A stretch of 64,000 nucleotides of DNA from contig NZ_LT800499.1 of assembly GCF_900166625.1 (NCBI RefSeq), positions 4,064,541 to 4,128,540 on the forward strand, given 5' to 3'. How positions within the stretch are numbered: position 1 is the stretch's first letter; each line of letters opens with the position of its first letter. The notes under the pieces are model-generated. The model worked only from the letters and a program-made list of their open reading frames with translations. It did not search any database and was not told the DNA's origin. The position numbers and the translations under genes were made by a program. Shown here piece after piece: positions 1 through 7,584 of this stretch. The stretch is from Halobacillus massiliensis. Lineage in GTDB: Bacteria > Bacillota > Bacilli > Bacillales > Halobacillaceae.

Positions 1-71
1 TAGAAGAATCTATCATAGAGGTTACTATTACTAATTTACAAGTGAATTTATGGGTGAAGAAGCCAAAATAA
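1..71 (+). CDS. C-terminal tail of an unidentified protein (partial)
   Basis: The third forward frame is open from the window edge to a TAA at 69-71 and encodes 22 residues ending in NLWVKKPK. The alternating hydrophobic pattern (EVTITNLQVNLWV) looks like a terminal beta strand of a real protein, and the next gene follows on the same strand. The fragment is too short to name a family. The following 129 bases hold no other gene. Confidence 0.5.
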   Translation, partial: EESIIEVTITNLQVNLWVKKPK

Positions 72-200
72 AATAATGAACAGAACTTTTCATTTCTTTA
101 AATGACCTTCAAAATCATGAAACCTATCCCTGTCTTATGCTACGTTTACTCTCCTCCATGGAAAGGGTACATTTTAATATTAAATTCAGGAGGATCTGCT

Positions 201-1154
201 ATGAAAAAACTCAGCCACGAATACTTGGAAGAAGCAATAGAAGACAGCAAACCTTATGCTGCAAATGGGGAAATAAAGCCAGGTATACCCGGACTGGATG
301 AAACGATGAGAGATATGCTGGGTGTTACGATTATTACGACAGACTCTGAAATATATAAATCTGGTGAATGGGATACTCCGATTCCAATGCAAAGTACCTC
401 AAAAATAATAGGACTCATGCTTGCATTAAGGGACTTTGGGAAAGAGAGGGTCTTCCAAACGGTAGGAATGGAGCCGATGGGAGATTTCTTTAACTCAATT
501 TCATCACTGGAATCACCAGCAAACCAAAAACCGTTTAACCCTATGGTAAACGCTGGAGCAATTTCTGTCGCCTCTCTTATTAAGGGACAGACGGTCGAAA
601 ATCGATTTAATCGTTATCTTAGCTTTTTAAGAGACATTACAGAAAACAATGAACTCGAAATGGATCAAGAGGTTTATGAAGCGGAAAAGAAAAACGGGGC
701 TCGTAACCGGTCACTGGCTTATTTTCTGCAGAGTACCGGCACCCTTGTAACAAATGTAGAAGAAGCTCTGGATCTTTATTTTAGAATGAATTCGATATCT
801 ATGAACAGTATGGATTTTGCGAGGGTGGGACTATTTTTAGCACGAGGTGGATATGATCCGGATGGAAATAAGCTTATCCCAGACCATCATCTGCGCACTG
901 TAAAAGCCATCATGATGACGTCCGGCATGTACAATGCGTCAGGTCACTATGCTGTAGAAGTCGGTTTTCCTTGTAAAAGCGGGGTTTCAGGAAGTATTAT
1001 CTGCTCTGTTCCCGGAGTGATGGGGATGGGCGTAGTATCACCACCCATCGACAGTAAAGGCAACAGTACGGCCGGCGGGGCACTAATTAAAAAACTTTCT
1101 CAAGATTTACAATTAAACATGTTTGGCATTGAAAATATTAAGGATGTCGATTAA
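201..1154 (+). CDS. glsA: glutaminase A (serine-dependent beta-lactamase fold)
   Basis: Hydrolyses L-glutamine to glutamate and ammonia in the cytoplasm. The 317-aa product has the usual family length and carries the S-x-x-K catalytic motif (QSTSK, Ser65/Lys68), the PFNPMVNAGAI block around residues 141-151, and KSGVSG plus GMGVVSPP near the C-terminus. The ATG at 201 is preferred because AGGAGG lies 6 bases upstream (189-194). The frame opens further upstream at 102, but that start lacks a ribosome site. The stop is followed at once by the ATG of the next gene, so the two are probably co-translated. In halophiles glutaminase can feed glutamate/glutamine osmolyte pools, which is an inference here. 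Confidence 0.95.
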   Translation: MKKLSHEYLEEAIEDSKPYAANGEIKPGIPGLDETMRDMLGVTIITTDSEIYKSGEWDTPIPMQSTSKIIGLMLALRDFGKERVFQTVGMEPMGDFFNSISSLESPANQKPFNPMVNAGAISVASLIKGQTVENRFNRYLSFLRDITENNELEMDQEVYEAEKKNGARNRSLAYFLQSTGTLVTNVEEALDLYFRMNSISMNSMDFARVGLFLARGGYDPDGNKLIPDHHLRTVKAIMMTSGMYNASGHYAVEVGFPCKSGVSGSIICSVPGVMGMGVVSPPIDSKGNSTAGGALIKKLSQDLQLNMFGIENIKDVD

Positions 1155-1601
1155 ATGGGATTTGACTACTCTATTGATTTTGAGAAGATTGATTTCAGGA
1201 AGCAGCCCGAGCTCTATCGTGTCGGCCGCGGAGAGCAGGGAGTTCTTCTAGTAGAACCTTATAAAAGCGAAATTCTTCCCCATTGGAGATTTAAAACTCC
1301 TGCGATTGCAAAAGAATCTGCGGAAAAAATTTATCAGATATACCTCACTTACAAGGAAGATGGAGACTTTATCGGCATGGATATGGCAAGAAAGTTTTTA
1401 CAAATGGGATATACACGTTCCCGCCGTTATGCAAATTATAAAGGCGGAAAGAAGTATGATAACGATGGAGAAATCAACGAGCGCGAAATTGATGAAGAAA
1501 AAGCGAGGTCGGCAGAAATTTTTGAAAAGAAATGGATTGTCGTTCGTGAAGATGAAGATTATTTAGCATTAAAAAAGGCACATCAAAAAAACTACGGGTA
1601 G
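1155..1601 (+). CDS. DUF4385 family protein
   Basis: A 148-aa cytoplasmic protein whose ATG follows the glsA stop with no gap, which implies translational coupling. It matches what I recall of DUF4385: an N-terminal YRVGRGEQGVL segment, a central LPHWRFKTP segment, then a helical region with FIGMDMARKFLQMGYTRSRR and a charged C-terminus. No catalytic motif is evident and the function is unknown. Pairing with glutaminase may only reflect convenient co-transcription. An inverted repeat that could end the transcript lies about 50 bases downstream. Confidence 0.8.
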   Translation: MGFDYSIDFEKIDFRKQPELYRVGRGEQGVLLVEPYKSEILPHWRFKTPAIAKESAEKIYQIYLTYKEDGDFIGMDMARKFLQMGYTRSRRYANYKGGKKYDNDGEINEREIDEEKARSAEIFEKKWIVVREDEDYLALKKAHQKNYG

Positions 1602-1654
1602 TTCGAGAAGACTAAGCTTCTCCTCTGTCATTCTCCTCCCGTCTAAAATTAATT

Positions 1655-1683
1655 TAAGCTTGCAGATATTTTCTGCAAGCTTA
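1655..1683. terminator. hairpin between convergent genes
   Basis: A perfect 12-bp stem (TAAGCTTGCAGA pairing with its complement) and a short AT loop sit between the DUF4385 gene and the convergent reductase gene. T-rich stretches flank it weakly on both sides, so it may end both transcripts. Confidence 0.6.
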
Positions 1684-1685
1684 CA

Positions 1686-2666
1686 TCATTTGGAGTGCTT
1701 ATAAATAACTGTACTGTAAACCTGAGATTTCGCTTTCGGGTCTACATACATTTTCGCTGAATTAACAGCAGTCATAGCTTCCGTAAATCCTGAAGCGATC
1801 AACATCGTTTTATGAGGGTAAATCGCTGCATCCCCTGCAGCAAATACTCCTTCAATGTTTGTCCCCATGTTCATATCTACAGGAATTCGTCCTTTTTCGG
1901 TATCTAGTCCCCATTCCTGATAATAGCTTTTTTCTATTTTCAACCCTTCGTACACTAAGACATGTTCTGCCGGCAAACGATTTCCGTTTTCCAAAGTTAC
2001 TCCAGTTAAATCTGATGCCGTCCCTTCAAGGTCGGTTATTTTTGCATTTCTATGGATATGAACCGATGATGCTTCTAGTTTCTCAACATCCTGATCATAG
2101 ACAGCTTTAAAATCTTCAGTATGGTTGATGATATGAACTTCACTTGCTGTTTTTTCTAATGCTAATGCCCAGTCAATGCCTACTCGGCTGTCTGACACTA
2201 CTACTGCTTTCTTTCCTTTATATTGGCTTATATTCTGTATGGTGTAATGAATAAACGGATCAAACTTCTTACGCTGTGTTATATCAAGTGGTTTCATATC
2301 ATATGTTCCCATCCCGGACGCTACGATTACGGTCTTTGAAAGATGCTGATTCCCGCCACTTGAATGAAGGATAAACGAGCCATCCTCCAGCTTTTCTATC
2401 GACTCAATTTTTTCCCCTGTGATTAACTCCGGCTCTATGCTTTCGGCCTGTTCCTCCACCCGATGGACGAGTTCTTCACCCGTAACACCAAAGAATCCTC
2501 CAACATCATAAATCTTTTTTTCCGGGTAGAAAAAGGAGACTTTTCCGCCTACATCCGGCTGATACTCTATCACCTTTGTTTTCATCTCGCGCATTCCTGC
2601 ATAAAAAGCAGCATACAGACCTGTGATCCCCCCTCCAATAATTGTGAGGTCGAATTGTTCGCTCAT
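1686..2666 (-). CDS. ferredoxin--NADP(+) reductase, type 2 (thioredoxin-reductase-like)
   Basis: A 326-aa FAD flavoprotein of the YumC-type ferredoxin-NADP reductase family. It has the N-terminal FAD dinucleotide motif GGGITGLYAAFYAG (residues 11-24), a second nucleotide-binding region around residues 150-175, and the FAD-closing GDAAIYPHK near residue 275. The CxxC pair of thioredoxin reductases is absent, as expected for this family. AAGGAGAG lies 9 bases before the ATG and overlaps the stop of the upstream permease gene, only 13 bases away, so it is the third gene of the siderophore operon. Location suggests a role in reducing imported ferric-siderophore or supplying reduced ferredoxin for that; this is inference. 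Confidence 0.85.
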   Translation of the reverse strand: MSEQFDLTIIGGGITGLYAAFYAGMREMKTKVIEYQPDVGGKVSFFYPEKKIYDVGGFFGVTGEELVHRVEEQAESIEPELITGEKIESIEKLEDGSFILHSSGGNQHLSKTVIVASGMGTYDMKPLDITQRKKFDPFIHYTIQNISQYKGKKAVVVSDSRVGIDWALALEKTASEVHIINHTEDFKAVYDQDVEKLEASSVHIHRNAKITDLEGTASDLTGVTLENGNRLPAEHVLVYEGLKIEKSYYQEWGLDTEKGRIPVDMNMGTNIEGVFAAGDAAIYPHKTMLIASGFTEAMTAVNSAKMYVDPKAKSQVYSTVIYKHSK

Positions 2667-2679
2667 ATCTTTTCTCTCC

Positions 2680-3687
2680 TTATTTCGTTTTCATAAGTAA
2701 ATAGATAAAGTAAGGCGTGCTTATAATCGTAACGACAATACCCACTGGAATTTCAGCTGGAGCAAATAGGTTTCTTCCTGCAGTATCCGCAGATAAGAGT
2801 ATGGCAGCACCAAACAGTGCGGAAAGAGGAAGCGCATATTGATGTTTAGGACCGACAATCCTTCTAGCGATATGGGGAGCGACAAGCCCTAGAAAAGCAA
2901 TTCCTCCTGCGGCCGCGACGGATAAGCCGGCGAGGCCGACAGCGATCAACAGTAATATCCGTCTTTCTTTTTCAACACCGGCCCCCAGCCCCATGGCCAC
3001 CTCATCCCCTAAGTTTAAAATATTTAATGTAGAGAATTTAGCGGCCCCATATAGGATTAACAGAAGAATTCCCGGTGCAATTGCTGTTACAAAGCTCCAG
3101 CTGGGACTCCAAATATCACCTGAGAGCCAGACAATCGCCTGCATAAAGTCCTGTGGGTTCATTTTTACCTGAAAAAGAATAAGAGCAGCTCCAAATCCTG
3201 AGTTGACTCCGATCCCTACCAGCACAAGTCTTATAGGTTCAACTCCCTGTTTCCATGCCAGTGAGTAGACGATAATGGCAGCTGCAAATGCGCCTGCAAG
3301 TCCAAATAGCGGCAGCATATATATGCTCCAGCCGGTCAGCGTGTTCATGGATGATTGAAAAAAGAAAATATAAAGAATGACAGCAAATCCGGCTCCTGAA
3401 TTAATCCCTAAAATTCCGGGCTCTGCTAGTTCATTCCGGGTTACCGCCTGCAATATTGCACCCGAAACACCAAGGGCCAATCCTGCTAATAGCGCAATCG
3501 TAATGGCTGGCAAACGAAACGTAAAAAGAACGAGTTCCTGCCGGCTGTTTCCCTGTCCGAACAATGTTTGAAAAACTTCTCCAGGGCTTATTTGAACGGC
3601 CCCTAAGTTTAAACTGATAAGGATGATCGCTACGATATACAGGCTTAGCCCTACAGACCAGGCTGTCATTTTTTTATAGTTTGCCAT
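2680..3687 (-). CDS. iron(III)-siderophore ABC transporter permease (FecCD family)
   Basis: An integral membrane subunit of 335 aa with about nine to ten predicted helices and the FecCD hallmarks: GLALGVSGAILQAVTRNELAEPGILGINSGA in the first third, and GGIAFLGLVAPHIARRIVG plus a late GRNLFAPAEIPVGIVVTIISTPYF block in the last third. The ATG at 3687 shares one base with the stop of the upstream permease (TAATG overlap), a classic coupling. The frame opens further upstream, but that part overlaps the neighbouring gene and is not coding. It forms a heteromeric channel with the next permease. Confidence 0.93.
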   Translation of the reverse strand: MANYKKMTAWSVGLSLYIVAIILISLNLGAVQISPGEVFQTLFGQGNSRQELVLFTFRLPAITIALLAGLALGVSGAILQAVTRNELAEPGILGINSGAGFAVILYIFFFQSSMNTLTGWSIYMLPLFGLAGAFAAAIIVYSLAWKQGVEPIRLVLVGIGVNSGFGAALILFQVKMNPQDFMQAIVWLSGDIWSPSWSFVTAIAPGILLLILYGAAKFSTLNILNLGDEVAMGLGAGVEKERRILLLIAVGLAGLSVAAAGGIAFLGLVAPHIARRIVGPKHQYALPLSALFGAAILLSADTAGRNLFAPAEIPVGIVVTIISTPYFIYLLMKTK

Positions 3688-4715
3688 TATATACCGCTCC
3701 TTTCTCCGCTGCGGGCTAAATAGAGAAAGAACGGAACACCGATAAATGCAGTTATTGCTCCTACCGGCGTTTCGTAGGGAGCGTTCACTAAGCGTGAAGC
3801 CATATCGGCAACGACTAAAAGAACCCCGCCAAGAACGGCTGAAACCGGAATGATCAGACGGTAGTCTGCTCCGACGAGAAACCGGGTAATATGAGGGATA
3901 ACCAGCCCTACAAACCCTACAGTTCCGGCTACAGAGACTGCTGCCCCTGATAAGGTAAATACGACAATAATGCCGGATAACTTTATCAGCCACGTATTCT
4001 GTCCAAGACCTTTGGAGGTATCCTCTCCTAAACTCAGAACAGTCATAGACTTAGAAATAGCGATAGCTAATACTAATCCGACAGCACCGGCTGCGAGCAG
4101 AATTTTTATAGACGTCCACCCGGTTCCGGCCAGCCCTCCGGCATACCAGAAGCTCATCTGTTTTGCGATTTGAAAATGAATAGAAAGAGCTGTAGCTGCC
4201 GAACTGAGCATTCCGCCAATCGCAACCCCTGCTAATGCCAGTTTTACGGGAGTAAGTCCTCCTGTTGATAAAGACCCTACCGCAAATACCAGGACAACAG
4301 CCAGTCCTGCGCCAATAAAGGAAGCAAACGTCATTCCTGTTAAAGAAAGAGCGGGGAAAAAAACTAAGGCAACAATTAAAGCAAATGCAGCTCCATGCGT
4401 CACTCCCATAATTGACGGGGAAGCTAAAGGGTTCCGTGTAAGACCCTGCATGACCGCCCCTGATACAGCTAAGAAGCTTCCAACTAAAGCAGCTCCCAGC
4501 GCTCTAGGAAGCCTCAGCTCCTGGATCACCTGATGACTCGTATCATTGGGATTAAAATTCACAACCGCCTGCCAGACGGTTTCAAGTTTTATATCAGCAG
4601 CTCCTAATGCAACCGACCACCCCAAAGAAAAAGCAAGTCCAATCGATGCAATTATGAATATGAGCGACGCTTTCCCTATCCGCCCTTCGGCCTTTGTTTC
4701 TTCCTCTGTCTTCAC
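3687..4715 (-). CDS. iron(III)-siderophore ABC transporter permease (FecCD family), first gene
   Basis: A 342-aa multi-pass membrane protein. It carries GSFLAVSGAVMQGLTRNPLASPSIMGVTHGA around residues 78-108, then GTVGFVGLVIPHITRFLVG and a final NAPYETPVGAITAFIGVPFF segment, all typical of the FecCD permease family. The start is a GTG at 4715 with GAGAGGA upstream. It opens the operon permease-permease-reductase and faces the divergent binding-protein gene across two Fur boxes. No ATPase gene is present, so a shared ATPase encoded elsewhere (as YusV serves several systems in B. subtilis) is probably used. Confidence 0.93.
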   Translation of the reverse strand: MKTEEETKAEGRIGKASLIFIIASIGLAFSLGWSVALGAADIKLETVWQAVVNFNPNDTSHQVIQELRLPRALGAALVGSFLAVSGAVMQGLTRNPLASPSIMGVTHGAAFALIVALVFFPALSLTGMTFASFIGAGLAVVLVFAVGSLSTGGLTPVKLALAGVAIGGMLSSAATALSIHFQIAKQMSFWYAGGLAGTGWTSIKILLAAGAVGLVLAIAISKSMTVLSLGEDTSKGLGQNTWLIKLSGIIVVFTLSGAAVSVAGTVGFVGLVIPHITRFLVGADYRLIIPVSAVLGGVLLVVADMASRLVNAPYETPVGAITAFIGVPFFLYLARSGERSGI

Positions 4716-4767
4716 TTTGTTTCAGTCCTCTCTATGTACAAAGACAGTACGATGTACTCATCAAATT

Positions 4768-4786
4768 GAGAATGATTATCACTACC
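4768..4786. promoter_or_regulatory. Fur box 1
   Basis: GAGAATGATTATCACTACC matches the 19-bp Fur consensus GATAATGATTATCATTATC at 16 positions. It lies 53 bases upstream of the permease GTG and fits iron repression of the leftward operon. Confidence 0.85.
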
Positions 4787-4848
4787 TAAGTATATGGTAC
4801 AAGAAATAATTGTTCAAGCACGGCTTAATAAAGATTGACTAATCCAAT

Positions 4849-4867
4849 GAAAATGATTATCATTTTC
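4849..4867. promoter_or_regulatory. Fur box 2
   Basis: GAAAATGATTATCATTTTC matches the Fur consensus at 17 of 19 positions and is an almost perfect palindrome. It lies 31 bases upstream of the binding-protein ATG. The two boxes probably control the divergent promoters separately. Confidence 0.9.
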
Positions 4868-4898
4868 GTTAGAATAGTTTTACGGGAGGAAAGTCTTA

Positions 4899-5852
4899 AT
4901 GAAAAACAAAATATGGATGTTTGTCAGTCTTTTTCTCATGATAACCCTGATCGCCTGCAGCAATAGCGAAGATTCCGAGGATACTTCTAGTGATGATAAC
5001 ACTGAAGAAAGCTCTTCTGAGGAGCGCACCCTTGAACACGCTTCAGGAGAGGTCACCATTCCAGCAAACCCGGAACGCGTCATTGCCCCATACTTAGAGG
5101 ATTCTTTAACAGCCCTTGGAGTCACACCAGCGGCCCAATGGTCCATTGGCGAGAGTGTATTGGATTATCTTCAGCCTGAGCTGGAAGATGTCCCGACTAT
5201 CAGCTGGGACCTTCCGCTGGAGCAGACGCTTGAGGCAGATCCTGGATTAATCATTTTCAGTTCCCCATCTTCTCTTCAAAACGGATCTTATGAAGATTAC
5301 GAGCAGATCGCTCCTACTTACGTTATGGATGCAGAAACAAATGCTGACTGGCGTGAACAGCTTACACAAATGGGAGAAATCTTAAATAAACAGGAAGAGG
5401 CAGAACAGGCTTTAACAGATTTTGATGATCTGACTGCAAATATGAAAGAAAGCCTTCAGGAAGCCATTGGAGATGAGTCAGTAGCTTTTATCTGGACGAT
5501 GGGCGAAGAATTCTATGTGTTTGAGCCGACCCGTTATGGTGCTGAAGTTTTATATGAAGAAGTCGGATTGACACAGCCTGAATTTATTAAAAACCTCGAG
5601 CAGGAGGAACAGTGGAACCCAATGTCTCTTGAAAAACTGAGTGAGCTTGACGCTGACCATGTGTTTTTAATCGGAGAAGAAAACGAACCTGGTTTTGAAG
5701 TGCTGGATAACAGCTCGGTTTGGCAAAATGTTCCTGCTGTTGAGAATGACCACGTATATGTTATGAACGACCCAAGCCATTGGACGATTGACGGCGTAAT
5801 TGCCCATGAAATGACTTTAAAAAAGGTAAATGAAGCTTTAACAAATGAATAG
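4899..5852 (+). CDS. iron-siderophore ABC transporter substrate-binding lipoprotein
   Basis: A 317-aa periplasmic-binding-type lipoprotein that captures ferric siderophore outside the membrane and delivers it to the two divergently encoded permeases. It has an N-terminal lipoprotein signal with lipobox LIAC (Cys20), an acidic Ser/Glu/Asp linker of about 25 residues, then the helical-backbone fold with GEVTIPANPERVIAP, the PELEDVP loop and a late HWTIDGVIAHEMTLKKVNEAL helix. GGGAGGAAAG precedes the ATG. The acidic linker fits a salt-adapted secreted protein. The siderophore type cannot be told from sequence. Confidence 0.92.
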   Translation: MKNKIWMFVSLFLMITLIACSNSEDSEDTSSDDNTEESSSEERTLEHASGEVTIPANPERVIAPYLEDSLTALGVTPAAQWSIGESVLDYLQPELEDVPTISWDLPLEQTLEADPGLIIFSSPSSLQNGSYEDYEQIAPTYVMDAETNADWREQLTQMGEILNKQEEAEQALTDFDDLTANMKESLQEAIGDESVAFIWTMGEEFYVFEPTRYGAEVLYEEVGLTQPEFIKNLEQEEQWNPMSLEKLSELDADHVFLIGEENEPGFEVLDNSSVWQNVPAVENDHVYVMNDPSHWTIDGVIAHEMTLKKVNEALTNE

Positions 5853-5862
5853 TTTTGTTAAG

Positions 5863-5897
5863 AATACGTAAATTTTGTTGAAATTTACGTATTTTTT
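5863..5897 (+). terminator. Rho-independent terminator after the binding-protein gene
   Basis: A 13-bp perfect stem (AATACGTAAATTT at 5863-5875 with its complement at 5881-5893) and a TGTTG loop are followed by TTTTATT. Confidence 0.9.
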
Positions 5898-5916
5898 ATT
5901 GCTAAAAAATCATTAA

Positions 5917-5944
5917 TATCGTATGTTGATATCGGTATTCGATA
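5917..5944. promoter_or_regulatory. 28-bp dyad, probable operator of the PadR regulator
   Basis: The stretch from TATCG (5917) to CGATA (5944) is a palindrome with 20 of 28 positions symmetric and GATATC at its centre. It ends 2 bases before the ribosome site of padR, so a bound repressor would block the transcript of padR-chrA. PadR proteins typically autoregulate this way. Confidence 0.6.
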
Positions 5945-5961
5945 AAAGGAGAGTCTGTATT

Positions 5962-6282
5962 ATGTTACGAGATTTTTTTCTTGGATCTATTAAGATCCAC
6001 ATACTCTATCACGCAGAGGTCGAGCCTATTTATGGTGCATATCTTATGGAGGAGCTGGCTTCACACGGCTATGACATCAGTCCCGGCACCCTGTATCCTA
6101 CCCTTAAATCTCTGCACGATAATGGACTTCTCAATAAATATGAAGAAACCGTCAAGGGCAAGGTAAGAAAGTATTATACGATTACCGAAGAAGGAAAGCG
6201 GGTGCTTGAAGAAGGAAAACAACAGGTCCGCGAACTTGCCCTGGAGGTTTTAGAAGACGACTGGAGGAATAAAGATGAGTAA
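5962..6282 (+). CDS. PadR family transcriptional regulator
   Basis: A 106-aa winged-helix regulator with the PadR signature: HAEVEPIYGAYLMEELASHGYDISPGTLYPTLKSL in the recognition region, then the wing YYTITEEGKRVLEEG and a short C-terminal helix for dimerisation. The ATG at 5962 has AGGAGAG 9 bases upstream. A longer reading from 5923 would run through the operator and is unlikely. Its 3' end overlaps chrA by 8 bases. A PadR-type regulator (ChrI) paired with ChrA is known from the Bacillus cereus group, so chromate-responsive control is a reasonable inference. Confidence 0.88.
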   Translation: MLRDFFLGSIKIHILYHAEVEPIYGAYLMEELASHGYDISPGTLYPTLKSLHDNGLLNKYEETVKGKVRKYYTITEEGKRVLEEGKQQVRELALEVLEDDWRNKDE

Positions 6283-7453
6283 ACCTAAAGGTTCCCTTAA
6301 AGAAGTGTTACTGACTTCTACGAAGCTTGGCTTCACTTCTTTCGGTGGGCCGATTGCCCACCTGGCTTACTTTAAAGATGAATATGTCGACAGAAAGAAG
6401 TGGCTGGATGATAAAACATATGCCGATATTATTGCTCTCTGCCAATTCCTGCCCGGACCTGCGAGCAGTCAGGTGGGAATCGCAATCGGAATGCTGCGTG
6501 CCGGATTATTAGGAGGAATTGTATCATGGCTTGGCTTTACCCTTCCTTCGATTCTAGTGCTGGTGATTTTCGCCTTAATGTACCAGTCATTTGATTTAAC
6601 GGATGCCGGCTTTATTCAAAGCTTAAAGATTGTGGCTGCAGCCGTTGTCCTGCATGCCCTTATTGGACTGGGTAAAAAGCTGACACCAGATTCTCCGCGG
6701 ATCATCATTGCACTGGCTGCTGCTTTTATAATGCTGATTTACCCTTCTGCATGGGTACAAATTTTAATTATTTTAGCTGCCGGCCTCGTCGGTGCCAAGT
6801 TATTTCATAAAGCAGCAAATACTAAAGCTGAACCTTTCCCTGTTACTTTTTCTAAAAAAGCTGGAGCTGCTGCTTTAGCAGTCTTAGCTGGGTTACTGGC
6901 CTTCCTACCTTTACTAGCACGTTCAACGGAAAATGCACTGATTCAAATGTTTGATACATTTTTCCGTGTCGGTTCCCTCGTGTTTGGCGGAGGGCACGTC
7001 GTTCTCCCAATGCTGGAACGTGAAGTAGTCCCGACAGGCTGGCTTGATGCCAGCGAATTTCTGGCAGGCTATGGAATGGCACAAGCAGTACCCGGCCCTC
7101 TCTTCACGTTTGCCAGTTATATAGGAACGATGATTCATGGAGTCTCTGGGGCAGTGGTTGCTACGATAGGTATCTTTTTACCTTCTTTCTTATTCCTGAT
7201 TGCCGCTCTTCCCTTCCTGAACGAATTACGCAAAAAGGCTAAATTCCAAGGGGTGCTGATGGGAGTAAATGCCAGCGTTGTAGGTATTTTGCTTGCTGCC
7301 TTTTACGACCCTGTGATTACTAGCTCTATTCAGTCCAATGCCGATTTTGCCCTCGCAGTTATCTTATTTTCATGCCTGTACTTCTTTAAGGTGCCGGCCT
7401 GGGCAATTGTTTTAATAGGTGTTGGTGCCGGATTTCTTATTAATTTGATATGA
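6275..7453 (+). CDS. chrA: chromate transporter ChrA
   Basis: A 392-aa polytopic membrane protein of the CHR superfamily, long form made of two homologous halves. Each half shows the family marks: KLGFTSFGGPIAHLAYFKDEYV and QFLPGPASSQVGIAIG in the first, FFRVGSLVFGGGHVVLPMLEREVV and AQAVPGPLFTFASYIG in the second. It exports chromate taken up by accident through sulfate carriers. The ATG overlaps the end of the PadR gene, with GGAGG upstream inside that gene. A hairpin terminator follows, so the operon has two genes. Confidence 0.92.
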   Translation: MSKPKGSLKEVLLTSTKLGFTSFGGPIAHLAYFKDEYVDRKKWLDDKTYADIIALCQFLPGPASSQVGIAIGMLRAGLLGGIVSWLGFTLPSILVLVIFALMYQSFDLTDAGFIQSLKIVAAAVVLHALIGLGKKLTPDSPRIIIALAAAFIMLIYPSAWVQILIILAAGLVGAKLFHKAANTKAEPFPVTFSKKAGAAALAVLAGLLAFLPLLARSTENALIQMFDTFFRVGSLVFGGGHVVLPMLEREVVPTGWLDASEFLAGYGMAQAVPGPLFTFASYIGTMIHGVSGAVVATIGIFLPSFLFLIAALPFLNELRKKAKFQGVLMGVNASVVGILLAAFYDPVITSSIQSNADFALAVILFSCLYFFKVPAWAIVLIGVGAGFLINLI

Positions 7454-7459
7454 TAGTAA

Positions 7460-7498
7460 AAAGAGTGAGTATAAATGTAAATTTTACTCACTCTTTGG
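7460..7498 (+). terminator. Rho-independent terminator after chrA
   Basis: AAGAGTGAGTA (7461-7471) pairs with TACTCACTCTT (7485-7495) around an AT-rich loop. The 3' side is short in T, so it is a moderate terminator. Confidence 0.7.
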
Positions 7499-7584
7499 TT
7501 TAAATTGTCGATATAATAGATAAGAGGACTTAGAGAAAGAAGCTTGGTACGCTTTATTCAATCTTGCATTACGGAGGAATCTTC

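Noticed and set aside
102-200. N-terminal extension of glutaminase
   Set aside because: The upstream start has no ribosome site and the extension is not glutaminase-like; AGGAGG at 189 sets the start at 201.
3688-3993. N-terminal extension of the second permease
   Set aside because: The frame overlaps the first permease gene antisense to nothing and reads as Arg/Ser-rich; the TAATG junction marks the true start.
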